DNA of 64,000 bases from Alphaproteobacteria bacterium. Its GTDB lineage: Bacteria; Pseudomonadota; Alphaproteobacteria; Rhodobacterales; Rhodobacteraceae. The translations under genes and the position numbers were made by a program. Shown piece by piece: positions 46,525-54,986 of the stretch. Location of the stretch: positions 37,095 through 101,094 of the forward strand of contig JAUHVK010000019.1 of assembly GCA_030425145.1 (NCBI GenBank). The letters are read 5' to 3'. The notes under the pieces were generated by a model, which was not told where the DNA came from, did no database searches, and saw only the letters and a list, made by a program, of their open reading frames with translations. The number at the start of each line of letters is the position of its first letter. Within the stretch, counting starts at the first letter, position 1.

Positions 46525-46551
46525 GATTGGACTAAACCAATCGTCCATTGG
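46525..46551. promoter_or_regulatory. Operator candidate for the GntR-type regulator
   Basis: GATTGG-ACTAAA-CCAATC is a perfect palindrome (46525-46542). The CCAAT half is shared with a second one, CCAAT-CGTCC-ATTGG (46537-46551), giving three half-sites in alternating orientation. It sits 22-48 bases before the regulator start, right for autoregulation. Confidence 0.65.
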
Positions 46552-46933
46552 TTCGGTCTTTTCTGTCAACCTTCAAGAGCGGTCACGTCTGAAAAACCGC
46601 AAGCCCAACGGGCAAAGGCGGTGAGAAACGCCGCATATTTTACTGTTTTCAAATGATTAAATTGAGAGCTCAGAAAATAGGCACTCACCTGTACAGCATT
46701 CTTGGAGGCTCACCTAAATCACCTGAGACGGCTCAATTACCAATAATCGGTTTCACTCTGAGACGTCTTTCAAGCCGACTCATCCACATTGGTTCGACTG
46801 CGAGTGCAAGGCTCCCACGACGGGTTTGACACCCTTCTGTAAGCCGACGTACCGGTCGAACTCATTACTAGGCTTGCCACTCAACAGCTTTAGCCGCTGC
46901 CCTCGGTTAAGCGGTTGTCAGGCCAGGATTGCA
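46552..46933. other. Gene-free stretch left of the ExoD remnant
   Basis: No supported gene. More AT-rich than the operon to its left, with no convincing start sites or repeats. It may hold the promoter of the peptide operon near 46555-46600. Confidence 0.5.
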
Positions 46934-47185
46934 TCATAAGAGCTTCGCGATCGCGAGTGTGCCGCCGCCAATGAGTGTCGCGACAAACCCAATGCCAAGG
47001 AACGTCCCAATGAACCCCGCGATGAGCCACACTCGGTCCCGTTCGCTCAGCGCGAGACCAAGCGCTATGATGGCGAGCGCAGGCATCCCATTGGCAAAAG
47101 GGATCGGCAGAAACAGCACAAACGCGAGGAACAGGCCCCACATCCAGAGCGGTTTGCCTAGAAGGTCAAGAAACAGGATTTCCAT
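46934..47185 (-). pseudogene. ExoD-family C-terminal fragment
   Basis: About 83 residues, LPIPFANGMPALAIIALGLAL then SERDRVWLIAGFIG, are the C-terminal part of ExoD, a roughly 200-residue membrane protein linked to exopolysaccharide synthesis. The N-terminal half is not found in any frame to the right. An in-frame extension to 47263 carries no family resemblance. I read it as a truncated remnant, though a short membrane protein cannot be excluded. Confidence 0.6.
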
Positions 47186-47740
47186 GTGAGGATTCCAAAT
47201 AAGCCCGCTCTTGATGAAGTCCTCGCGAGATGACTGATGTGACAAGGTCTTGGTGGGCCGCACGGACTAGAGCACATCTGAGATGGCGATGCGCGCCAGC
47301 CGTTCAATCGAGTTCAAAGAAATATATTTTTCTTGCCAGCTATTGCAGCTCTTGAGAGCAGCTACGATCTTGCATGTGCCAGTCACAGAACAGGTTCTGC
47401 CAATCAAACCGACAGACCCCGTCAAACTTGGACAAACGGCAAGACGTGCCCGGCGCTTCCGGGCCAGGAGACCTCGGTCTTGAAGCTCCCAATAGGGCGT
47501 CTTCATCCACAAGGCGGTCACTCTGGGAAATCCGGAGGAGCGTCGTATTGGCCGGCTTCACCTACTTGGGTTGCGTTGCCTCCGCCGTCTTATCTTCGAC
47601 CATCATCGCGGCACAGATCTTCATCTTTCTCGCGCCGAAGGGCCACGTCCCTCGGCACCCACGGCCGCGCGCGTACCATCATGTTCTCGTCACCCATCAC
47701 CGCGCTTCGTCGCGGCAACTCCTTTTGAAAGGCCTCTACC
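47186..47740. other. Gene-free stretch between ExoD remnant and small membrane protein
   Basis: Several reading frames on both strands overlap here, but none has family resemblance, a good ribosome site or a consistent codon pattern. Probably decayed sequence. Confidence 0.45.
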
Positions 47741-48130
47741 GTGCTCCACACCGCTGCAATCGTTGCCAGCTTGAGCTCCCTCGGTTTGATCTGCGCAATC
47801 TACTATTCGAATTTTCTGTCACGCCCAGATAGCTGGCTTCGTGCGGACATCTCCGCGTCGCTCCTGATCTCTCTCTTCGTTGGTTTTTTCCCAATCGGCG
47901 TGTCAGCGTCGTTGGTCGGCATTTGGAAGGCGCTGACCGGCGGCTTCTCATTGTCTGCGCTCATGACGGCTGGAAGCGACGTACTCAGTATCGCAATCTG
48001 CATCGCCACGGTGCTTGTGTTCCGCGAAGCCGTACGGCGGACCTATCGCCAACCGGAAAAGCCGGACAACGTAACGCCGTTCAAAAGTCCTGTCAGAAAT
48101 ACAAGACCTGCAATGCGGAAGGCCGCATAG
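47741..48130 (+). CDS. Small membrane protein, unknown
   Basis: 129 residues from a GTG with AAAGG eight bases upstream. Three membrane segments (about 5-25, 38-60, 75-95) and a basic cytoplasmic tail (RRTYRQPEKPDNVTPFKS). The alternation of hydrophobic and polar blocks looks like a real protein. No family recognised. It is isolated in a gene-poor zone next to the island boundary. Confidence 0.6.
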   Translation: MLHTAAIVASLSSLGLICAIYYSNFLSRPDSWLRADISASLLISLFVGFFPIGVSASLVGIWKALTGGFSLSALMTAGSDVLSIAICIATVLVFREAVRRTYRQPEKPDNVTPFKSPVRNTRPAMRKAA

Positions 48131-48696
48131 GGTCTTGCCTTTACAACTTTTTGCCTCGGGGACAGGACGCTTTGATTAACGGCTGGCAACACCTTGCGAC
48201 TGAACGGGCAAGGCGTTCCTGTCTACTTCTCGCTCGTTACAACAACCGTTAAATTCCTGACCCTGAGGCACACGAACCATGTATGATCAGACCGAATAAT
48301 GTCGTCGGCAGAACCGCTCTGTCCCACAGACCCCGACTGATCTCAAGCCAAGCATCATTAGGCATAGAAATGGGAACAGAGCTCGTGTTTTCGCGGACTT
48401 TGACTGCCGCCCAAGCGAAACCAAAACCGTAACAGCAGAAAGCTGCACAAACCCTTAAATCCAAAAGATTTCTTCATAAATACAGGCTTGGGATGGTGGG
48501 TGATGAGAGACTCGAACTCCGATCAATTTCATATTTTTCAATGACTTATGTGTATTTTTGTAACAGTGTTACGGGCAAAAAATGGACATACTGACGTTAC
48601 GTCAACAGGTTGAAGTTTAGTTCCCGCGGCCGAGAATTCCGGCGCAGGAGATTGTTAAGAAGCGCAGCGCTATTCACAGCGTCAATCATCAACACT
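48131..48696. other. Gene-free boundary region left of hsdR
   Basis: No supported gene. It contains the tRNA 3'-end copy at 48494-48520. To the right of that copy, sequence to about 48600 is clearly AT-rich, unlike the core genome. The first island gene (hsdR, read leftward) ends at 48697. Confidence 0.6.
48494..48520 (-). other. tRNA 3'-end fragment, likely integration site (att)
   Basis: Read on the minus strand, the 27 bases give the T-arm (GGAGTTCGAGTCTCT) and 3' acceptor (ATCACCC) of a tRNA, ending in A-CCA. The anticodon and D-arm are absent. It matches best the 3' end of an alphaproteobacterial tRNA-Val(TAC) as I remember it. Such partial copies arise when islands integrate into a tRNA gene. 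Orientation predicts the island to the right and the intact tRNA at its far end. No integrase is in view. Confidence 0.7.
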
Positions 48697-51660
48697 TTAG
48701 GCACGACTAGCCTGCCGCTGTGCACGTTTGAAAAAGTGGCGTGTCGCCTGCTCGCGTGCGTCTTTGTCGGTCATCACCACGCTGCGCATTTCGTTGTCCT
48801 GTTGGAACATCCTGACCATGCCTTGGAAGAAAGCCTGCGAGAACGCGTTGTAGACGACATCGGCCGGGTTGTTCCTCATCATGTCGAGCATGTCTTCGTC
48901 GAGTATTTCGCGATTGACCCTCTCGAAGCGCAGGAAGTCCTCTCGGCTGAAACTCGTTCCGTGGCGCTCGTTGAATGAGTCGATGATCTCCGACAGAGAT
49001 TTCTCTTCTTCTTCCGTGTATGGGTTGGCTCCGAATTCTGAAATGGGGTCGAGCTTCTTGGTTTCACCCGCCACGAGCGATGCGCTACCAGCTTCCCCCT
49101 CTTGCAGCCGGAACGCGGCCAGGGCTAGCATGTCGTCTGTGATCGTGATGTCGGCGGGGACTTCTCTCGATGGCAACAACCGGGTCAACCACGCGGTGTA
49201 GGCATAGAGCTTCTCGAGCCAAGCATCGTTCAGGAAAGCCACTTGCGCGACGAACGCGTAAAACCGCTGAAAGCTTTTCAGTAGTTGGCGGAACTCTTCT
49301 TGCTGTGCATCGTCTTCGTCCAGAATGAAACGTTCCATGGCCAAGCGCACGGTGCCCTCCAATTCCACCCTATCTTGGGTCGTCAGGTCGCCCTTGAAGA
49401 ACCTCTCTGCAAACCGCTCGACCTCATCTTTGGCCACGTAGACCGAATTGCTGATACGCTGTTCGAGGTCGTAAATCTGGTTCAGATCGGTGCGCTCTTC
49501 CAGTTCTGTCGCCTCGAAGAATGGCGCAAAGGCCTCCTTGACGTCTTCTGCCGTGTTTTGGAAATCAAGAACGAAGGTCCGTTCCTTGCCGGGATAAGTT
49601 CGGTTCAACCGGGCCAGCGTCTGGACGGCCTGAAGCCCGGCCAGTTTCTTATCGACATACATCGCCACGAGCTTGGGTTGGTCGAAGCCTGTCTGATACT
49701 TTTCGGCAACGACAAGGATTTGGAACTCTTCACCGTCAAACCTCTTTGGCAGTTCAGTCTCCGCAAAACCGTTGGCCGTGGCTTCCGTCCATATTTGTCC
49801 ATCGACGTCGAGGTCGCCCGAAAAGGCCACCAAGGCTTTCACATCCGTGTGCCCGTTGGTTTCGATATAGCGATTGATCTGCTGCCAATAGCGAAGGGCA
49901 TGTTCCCGGCTTTGCGTGACGACCATCGCCTTGGCAGTGCCAGACAGTTCCTTCGAAACATGGCGGCGGAAATGCTTCACAATGACTTCCACCTTTTGGT
50001 CGATGGCCGTCGGATGCAGTGATGCATATCGGGCAACCCGAGTTTGCGCCTTGCGACCCTTGAAGGCCGGGTCATCCTCGATGGTCTTTTCGAGTTGGTA
50101 ATAGGCCTTGTAGGTCATGTAGTTCTGCAGAACGTCGAGGATGAAACGCTCCTCGATAGCCTGCCGCATGGAATACAAGTGGAACGGATGCGGCTTACCG
50201 TCCGCGCCAATGCGCCCGAAGCGTTCCAGAGTGACGTTCCTTGGGGTGGCGGTGAAAGCGAGGAAAGAGATGTTCTTTTGCGGCCCCCGCGCAGCCTGAT
50301 GCGCCAAGATCATGTCTTCGATGTCATCTGAGCTTCCGGCCTCTCGGGTCAACGCATCAGACATCGCTTGGGCCGCCTTGCCGGATTGCGATGAATGCGC
50401 CTCATCGATGATCACGGCGAAGTTCTTTGAAGATTGCCCCGAGATGGCCTGAAGGTGTTCCGTGCCAAACTTCTGGATGGTCGTGATGATGATGCGGGCA
50501 CCGTCTTCGATAGCCTTCTTCAAATCGCGGGATGTGCCATCGATCTTCTTCACGACCCCGGCTGTTTGGGCGAAGCTGCCAATGGTGTTCTGCAACTGCC
50601 TGTCCAGCACCAGACGGTCGGTCACGATGATCGCAGTATCGAACAGCGGGCGGTCTTCAGCGTCATGCAAGTTGATGATCTGGTGCGCAGTCCATGCGAT
50701 GGTGTTGGACTTGCCCGACCCGGCACTGTGCTGGATGAGGTAGTTCTGCCCCGAGCCTTTGGCCTTCGCGTCGGCCAGCAGCTTGCGCACCGCATCCAGT
50801 TGCTGGAAGCGTGGGAAGATCAACACTTCCTTACCGCCCCCGCGTTCGAGGTGGATGAAACGGCCAATCAGGTCCAGCAGCACTTCGCGCGAGAGGATAG
50901 CTTTGCCGTCTTGCAGGTCTTTGTAGAGGTAAGCCGTCCGGTTCTCCCCCGGCACATCCGGGTTCCCAGCGCCGCCGTCACGGCCTCTGTTCAGGGGCAG
51001 GAAGCGGGTCTTGCCGTTCATCAGCCGCGTGGTCATCGCCACATTGTCTTGGTCCACCGCCAAGTGCACGATAGCGCCGCGCTTGAAGGTTAGCAGGGGT
51101 TCACCGGCGGGAGAGCGGTCTTTCTGATATTGGCGTTCGGCATGTTTGAAATTCTGCTTGGTCAGCAGGTTCTTGACCTCAAGCGTTGCCACCGGAATGC
51201 CGTTGACGAAAGTCACCAAATCGATGGCGTTCTTGTTCTTCGACGAATAGGTCACCTGACGCATCACCGACAGGATGTTCGCCTCGTAGAGATCGACCAA
51301 CTCGGGATTCAGTTTCGACGCGGGTTTGAAATAGCAGAGCGCAAAACGGATGTTGGGGAGCAGCTTGATGCCGTCCCGCAGCACGACATGGGTTGGGTTC
51401 TCCTTCAGGGCCTTTTCAAGGCGCTTCAGAACCTCGGCCTCGGCCTGTGCGCTGTAGTGGTCCTGAAGCACCTGCCAAGCATTCGGTTGGGTCGTCCTGA
51501 GGAACTGGAACAGCAACTCGGTGTCAAGCGCGAGGGCAACGTCATAGTGCGCCGGACAGTTGCGTTCGATGTAACCCTGTTCCGAAGTCAGAGAGGACAC
51601 GATATGCGCCTCAAAAACCTTCTCTTGGTGTATGTCGGCGGAGGTGTGGGTATCGGTCAT
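48697..51660 (-). CDS. hsdR: Type I restriction endonuclease subunit R
   Basis: 987 residues. Motor and nuclease subunit that cuts unmodified DNA. The N-terminal nuclease has AIDLVTFVNGIPVATLEVKN (Asp 147, Glu 161, Lys 163). The helicase has Walker A HSAGSGKS (Lys 317), the DEAH box in VIIDEAHSSQSG and FTATP. A C-terminal helical region (about 760-987) serves for assembly. The start is the ATG at 51660: the chimeric reading frame at 53374 begins with the matching sequence MTNTHTTADI. A GTG at 51681 would overlap the previous gene. Last gene of the operon. Confidence 0.96.
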   Translation of the reverse strand: MTDTHTSADIHQEKVFEAHIVSSLTSEQGYIERNCPAHYDVALALDTELLFQFLRTTQPNAWQVLQDHYSAQAEAEVLKRLEKALKENPTHVVLRDGIKLLPNIRFALCYFKPASKLNPELVDLYEANILSVMRQVTYSSKNKNAIDLVTFVNGIPVATLEVKNLLTKQNFKHAERQYQKDRSPAGEPLLTFKRGAIVHLAVDQDNVAMTTRLMNGKTRFLPLNRGRDGGAGNPDVPGENRTAYLYKDLQDGKAILSREVLLDLIGRFIHLERGGGKEVLIFPRFQQLDAVRKLLADAKAKGSGQNYLIQHSAGSGKSNTIAWTAHQIINLHDAEDRPLFDTAIIVTDRLVLDRQLQNTIGSFAQTAGVVKKIDGTSRDLKKAIEDGARIIITTIQKFGTEHLQAISGQSSKNFAVIIDEAHSSQSGKAAQAMSDALTREAGSSDDIEDMILAHQAARGPQKNISFLAFTATPRNVTLERFGRIGADGKPHPFHLYSMRQAIEERFILDVLQNYMTYKAYYQLEKTIEDDPAFKGRKAQTRVARYASLHPTAIDQKVEVIVKHFRRHVSKELSGTAKAMVVTQSREHALRYWQQINRYIETNGHTDVKALVAFSGDLDVDGQIWTEATANGFAETELPKRFDGEEFQILVVAEKYQTGFDQPKLVAMYVDKKLAGLQAVQTLARLNRTYPGKERTFVLDFQNTAEDVKEAFAPFFEATELEERTDLNQIYDLEQRISNSVYVAKDEVERFAERFFKGDLTTQDRVELEGTVRLAMERFILDEDDAQQEEFRQLLKSFQRFYAFVAQVAFLNDAWLEKLYAYTAWLTRLLPSREVPADITITDDMLALAAFRLQEGEAGSASLVAGETKKLDPISEFGANPYTEEEEKSLSEIIDSFNERHGTSFSREDFLRFERVNREILDEDMLDMMRNNPADVVYNAFSQAFFQGMVRMFQQDNEMRSVVMTDKDAREQATRHFFKRAQRQASRA

Positions 51661-51667
51661 CGCTAGA

Positions 51668-52279
51668 TCACTCGCTTTCACCGATAGTTGCTAGATCGCT
51701 TTCCGTTTTGGGATGGCGACGGCGAAAACTCGAACAGAAATCATCCACCAACTTTTCAGCGATCTGCGCCATCGCACTTCGATTTAGCTGTGTTTGGGTC
51801 TGCCACTGTGGGAAATTTCCCGGATTTGAGAGGCTGAACTCGAACCCGACTAACTGGTCGGGACGGTTCACAGGTTTCACCTTCCTGCCATCTCCATGGG
51901 CGACGGCGTTTCGCAGCGCGATTGCGAATGAAAGGGCAGAGATGTCTTGTCCTCCGTTGTCCTTCAATTGCAGCGTGTTCAACTGCCCTGAAGCCCTTGG
52001 CAATTTTCCAAAGTAGCCCTCAATCGTCGCGTTAAACATCGACAACTGAATGCCATCAAAAATACCAAAGTTCGCATCATTCTGAGGAGCCTGACGTGTT
52101 GCAAAGTCCGTATTCTGATTGACCGGTAACGTTCGAATTCTCTGAATCGTCCAACACAGTATTGCAGAAAAGTTCGAATATGTCTGAGTTGTCTTGAAAT
52201 CCGGGTGCGGTTTCTTGAGCATCTTCCCCATTCGATCAATTGCTGCCCACTCAAAATCCTCCTGCCTTATCTCAACCAT
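51668..52279 (-). CDS. HEPN-like small protein inside the restriction operon
   Basis: 203 residues, helical. Carries RNAVAHGDGRKV (Arg 123, His 128), fitting the R-X4-6-H motif of HEPN ribonucleases, near the end of a long helix as in that fold. HEPN proteins often act as RNases in toxin or abortive-infection systems. The overall family is not recognised, so the assignment rests on the motif and helical build. The start overlaps the HNH gene (eight bases), and the stop lies eight bases before the hsdR ATG. Confidence 0.7.
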   Translation of the reverse strand: MVEIRQEDFEWAAIDRMGKMLKKPHPDFKTTQTYSNFSAILCWTIQRIRTLPVNQNTDFATRQAPQNDANFGIFDGIQLSMFNATIEGYFGKLPRASGQLNTLQLKDNGGQDISALSFAIALRNAVAHGDGRKVKPVNRPDQLVGFEFSLSNPGNFPQWQTQTQLNRSAMAQIAEKLVDDFCSSFRRRHPKTESDLATIGESE

Positions 52280-53204
52280 CTATCCCGCCCTTCTTGAACT
52301 GTCTAAAATGAACTTCGAGCAATGCAGGGGCTACGCTGTGGTCAATTTCGCGCCCGTCGAGTTTGCCGTATGAAGTCGTTTTCAATCGTTCTGAAACGCG
52401 CAATCGGTTTGACTTGGGATCAATGCTCCAGAACATTGCATCAAACAATGCATGAAGGTCGCGGCGGAGAAGCATCCCATTGTCCGGATGATCCCATTTC
52501 GGGTCTCCCGTATGCGGCATCACATGTGCTGCTTCGAGTGCTTCGGGCACAGAACATCTCGAAATGGCGCAGCGTCCCTTGTATCGCTTGATCAGTGCAT
52601 CTCTGAACTGTCCCTGCCCAGGTCGTTGTTTCTGGGTCGTCGTGCGCCGGATGCGCAGACCTTCGAGCAGGCCGTCTTTGTAGGTGAGAACTTCTTTTTC
52701 CCAACCTTCTGCGTAACTGTGGCGAACCTCCTCGGGCAATCCCCGCGTCGCGTCCTCAATTGCACGTTGAAAATCTTCGAAATCGTCTTCTTCGATAAGG
52801 TATGCGCCGTGATGACGGTTCGCCCGGAGATAGGACAACAGGCGAGTGTCGTTCTTAAACACACACTTATTCGGTGCGTTCTTTCGAAAACCTACTGGCT
52901 GAGGTAGCAATTCTACGTTGTGGATACGAAGCGCGAAAAACTCTCCCGCCTCGCGTTGTCCTCCGGCTGTCGCCGTCGCCGTCAGCCCTAGCCCGTCTCC
53001 ATATTCCTTGTCCTCGTAAGTCCATATCCAAACCTGGTCGCCCTCTTGGATGTCAGGCGCAGCTTGGTGCGGCCCTTTTCGCGCCAAAGCCGGGCCAGCT
53101 TTAGGCGTAATGACTTCGCCCCCTTCCCAATCATCCGAGGTGGCAGGTCGAACGATCCCATTCGGGCAGTCGCTGATTCCACTGACTTTGAGGAGAAACT
53201 GCAT
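52272..53204 (-). CDS. HNH endonuclease with N-terminal reader-like domain
   Basis: 310 residues. The C-terminal HNH domain (about 195-275) shows CAISRCSVPEALEAAHVMP (His 227), DNGMLLRRDLHALFD (Asn 242, His 251), the pattern of the HNH_2 family seen in modification-dependent restriction enzymes. The N-terminal 110 residues (GDQVWIWTYEDKEYGDGLGL in part) are beta-rich and may be a PUA/EVE-like domain reading modified bases; this is a low-confidence guess. The ATG overlaps the stop of the chimeric frame (TGATG). Confidence 0.85.
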   Translation of the reverse strand: MQFLLKVSGISDCPNGIVRPATSDDWEGGEVITPKAGPALARKGPHQAAPDIQEGDQVWIWTYEDKEYGDGLGLTATATAGGQREAGEFFALRIHNVELLPQPVGFRKNAPNKCVFKNDTRLLSYLRANRHHGAYLIEEDDFEDFQRAIEDATRGLPEEVRHSYAEGWEKEVLTYKDGLLEGLRIRRTTTQKQRPGQGQFRDALIKRYKGRCAISRCSVPEALEAAHVMPHTGDPKWDHPDNGMLLRRDLHALFDAMFWSIDPKSNRLRVSERLKTTSYGKLDGREIDHSVAPALLEVHFRQFKKGGIDG

Positions 53205-53374
53205 CACGCGCCCATCTCCTCTGGAATGGCGTCGAACCGGCGGTCGGGCATCGCAGATTTGGCGTAGGTCGATACGTCGAACTGACCCGTGACAGCGGCG
53301 GTCAGGCGGGCGACGATGTGCGTCTTGAAGACCTTCTCTTGTTGAATATCGGCAGTGGTGTGGGTGTTAGTCAT
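53204..53374 (-). CDS. 56-residue HsdR/HsdS chimeric reading frame
   Basis: Residues 1-24 (MTNTHTTADIQQEKVFKTHI in part) resemble the start of HsdR in this operon. Residues 25-56 (TAAVTGQFDVSTYA, ending IPEEMGA) resemble the HsdS end (TAAVTGQIDVQTYA, ending IQEEMQA). A 21-base stretch at the join, 53282-53302, is identical to 53796-53816 in hsdS. The frame is open, with start and stop overlapping its neighbours by four and one bases, so it is probably translated. It is best explained as the scar of a deletion between tandem type I operons; a retained function is possible. Confidence 0.75.
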   Translation of the reverse strand: MTNTHTTADIQQEKVFKTHIVARLTAAVTGQFDVSTYAKSAMPDRRFDAIPEEMGA

Positions 53375-53718
53375 AACTTGCCAACTTCTGTCTGGATGTC
53401 AGCAAGGGGCGTAGCGTTGTCGAACGAGAAACGTAGTGCGCCCTGAGTGCTACGGTTGCGCAAATCAATTTGCTCCGTTTGGTAGTTGTAGCTAAATGTG
53501 TAGCGCGACCCCTGAAGCGTTACCCAACATGTCCGGGCAAGGTTCCCGTTCCTTTCGTAGACCTCCACTTTGTCTAGCTTGAGATTCAGGCGTCGCCTGA
53601 CCTCGTCGGACAGCGGTTGAATGACGTGTTCAACGTTTTGCCCATGATGGTGTGCCTCTCCAATGACCTTTGCGATGAAGGCATCGATCTCTTTGTTGGT
53701 CGTCAGTTTCCGTGCCAT
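53371..53718 (-). CDS. Unknown 115-residue protein between hsdS and the chimera
   Basis: 115 residues, no recognised family. The N-terminal half is helical and charged, with a His-rich stretch (EAHHHGQNVEHV). The C-terminal half looks like a small beta-sheet (VTLQGSRYTFSYNYQTEQIDL). The ATG overlaps the hsdS stop and its own stop overlaps the next ATG, so it is part of the coupled chain. It may modulate the restriction complex or be a small toxin-like partner; nothing in the sequence decides. Confidence 0.7.
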   Translation of the reverse strand: MARKLTTNKEIDAFIAKVIGEAHHHGQNVEHVIQPLSDEVRRRLNLKLDKVEVYERNGNLARTCWVTLQGSRYTFSYNYQTEQIDLRNRSTQGALRFSFDNATPLADIQTEVGKL

Positions 53719-54986
53719 TACGCTTGCATCTCCTCTTGAATTTCATCGAGGCGGCGGTCGGTGGTGCCGGAATTCGCGTAGGTCTGCACGTCGATCTGAC
53801 CCGTGACAGCGGCGGTGATCAGGGCGGAGCGGTATTCTTTGAGACGGTCGATGGAGGCGTTGATTCTTTCGTTCGCCGCGCTTTGCTGAGACACGTAGAG
53901 GTCAACCTGTCGAGCAATGCGAACTTGCGCCTCTTTGGGCGGCAGCGGAATAGCAATTTCGGCAACGTCCTTGAGCGACAGCCCCTGCTTTGTTCCACCG
54001 TATCCACGCAAGGCAAACTGGTCAGACACAGCACGTGTGATCATTGCGTGTGCCACATATCTCTGATCGACCACCGACTGCCGAAGGCGAACGAGTGCCA
54101 GATGTTGATTAATATATGCACCTTGCGCCTCTTTACCGACGACGGCGACACTGCCAAGGTCTGCGGTTATCGAAACAAGAAGGTCTCCCATGCGTAGGCG
54201 CGTTCTTAGTCCTTCGGTTCGATCTCCCAGCTCAACAAACGTCTTTTTTCGAAGATCTAGATCAATGCCGGTTCCGCTCACGTTTCCAATTCGAACGAAT
54301 AACTCGCCCTCATCAGAATAGAGACCACCCCAATCACGGGAACCACTTGTAATGTAGTTTGAAATGAACTTGACGCGGGTTGGTTTGCCATCGGCGATGT
54401 GCGTTTCTCGAAAGGCAGAAACCTTCTCACCCAGCAACGCCACCAACCGCTGCTTTTTCTCGATCAGCAGGTCTATTCTTGCGGTCTCACGGTCCAGAAA
54501 GTCGGCGATCTGGCGTTGGGTCGCGAGGTCAGGGACGTTGATCGGTATGCTTTTGATACCGCCCTGCGTCAGACCGTATCGGGTAACGCCGTTTGCGGCA
54601 TTGCCGAAGTCTTCCTGCGACTTTTTCGAGAGCAAATGCCAATAGAGAAACGGGCCGATCAAGCGCCGACGATCAGCACGCAAGATCGACAGGTGATATC
54701 CGCACACCAAGTCGTCTGCGGTTGATTTCACGAGTGCAGGAACACCGATATCGTCCGCCGTCTCTGAGTCCTTTGTGATGATTACGTCATCAACATGCAC
54801 TCTGAACTTCTTGATCTCAGCAGCGGTGGCACTGCCCGGTTTGAACAGCATGTCATTATGGATGAATTTGTTCTTGTAGACATCCACGTAGTTGCAGAGA
54901 CGAACCGGGTGCTCGTCTGGATCGATGACCTTATCGACATTGCTGGTCAGAACCAGCGCCACATCACGCAAGCGGTGCGTCGTCAC
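53718..54986 (-). CDS. hsdS: Type I restriction-modification specificity subunit
   Basis: 422 residues. Two target recognition domains (about 5-150 and 205-355), each followed by a conserved helical spacer: QRQIADFLDRETARIDLLIEK and the second, variant repeat near SINDRLKEYRSALITAAVTG-type sequence at about 375-400. It determines the DNA sequence recognised by both methylase and nuclease. The second spacer and C-terminal tail are the part copied in the chimeric frame at 53204. The start overlaps the hsdM stop (ATGA). Confidence 0.94.
   Translation of the reverse strand: MTTHRLRDVALVLTSNVDKVIDPDEHPVRLCNYVDVYKNKFIHNDMLFKPGSATAAEIKKFRVHVDDVIITKDSETADDIGVPALVKSTADDLVCGYHLSILRADRRRLIGPFLYWHLLSKKSQEDFGNAANGVTRYGLTQGGIKSIPINVPDLATQRQIADFLDRETARIDLLIEKKQRLVALLGEKVSAFRETHIADGKPTRVKFISNYITSGSRDWGGLYSDEGELFVRIGNVSGTGIDLDLRKKTFVELGDRTEGLRTRLRMGDLLVSITADLGSVAVVGKEAQGAYINQHLALVRLRQSVVDQRYVAHAMITRAVSDQFALRGYGGTKQGLSLKDVAEIAIPLPPKEAQVRIARQVDLYVSQQSAANERINASIDRLKEYRSALITAAVTGQIDVQTYANSGTTDRRLDEIQEEMQA

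Noticed and set aside
47374..47832. A 152-codon plus-strand frame before the small membrane protein
   Set aside because: No start signal or family pattern, and it overlaps the better supported frame at 47741.
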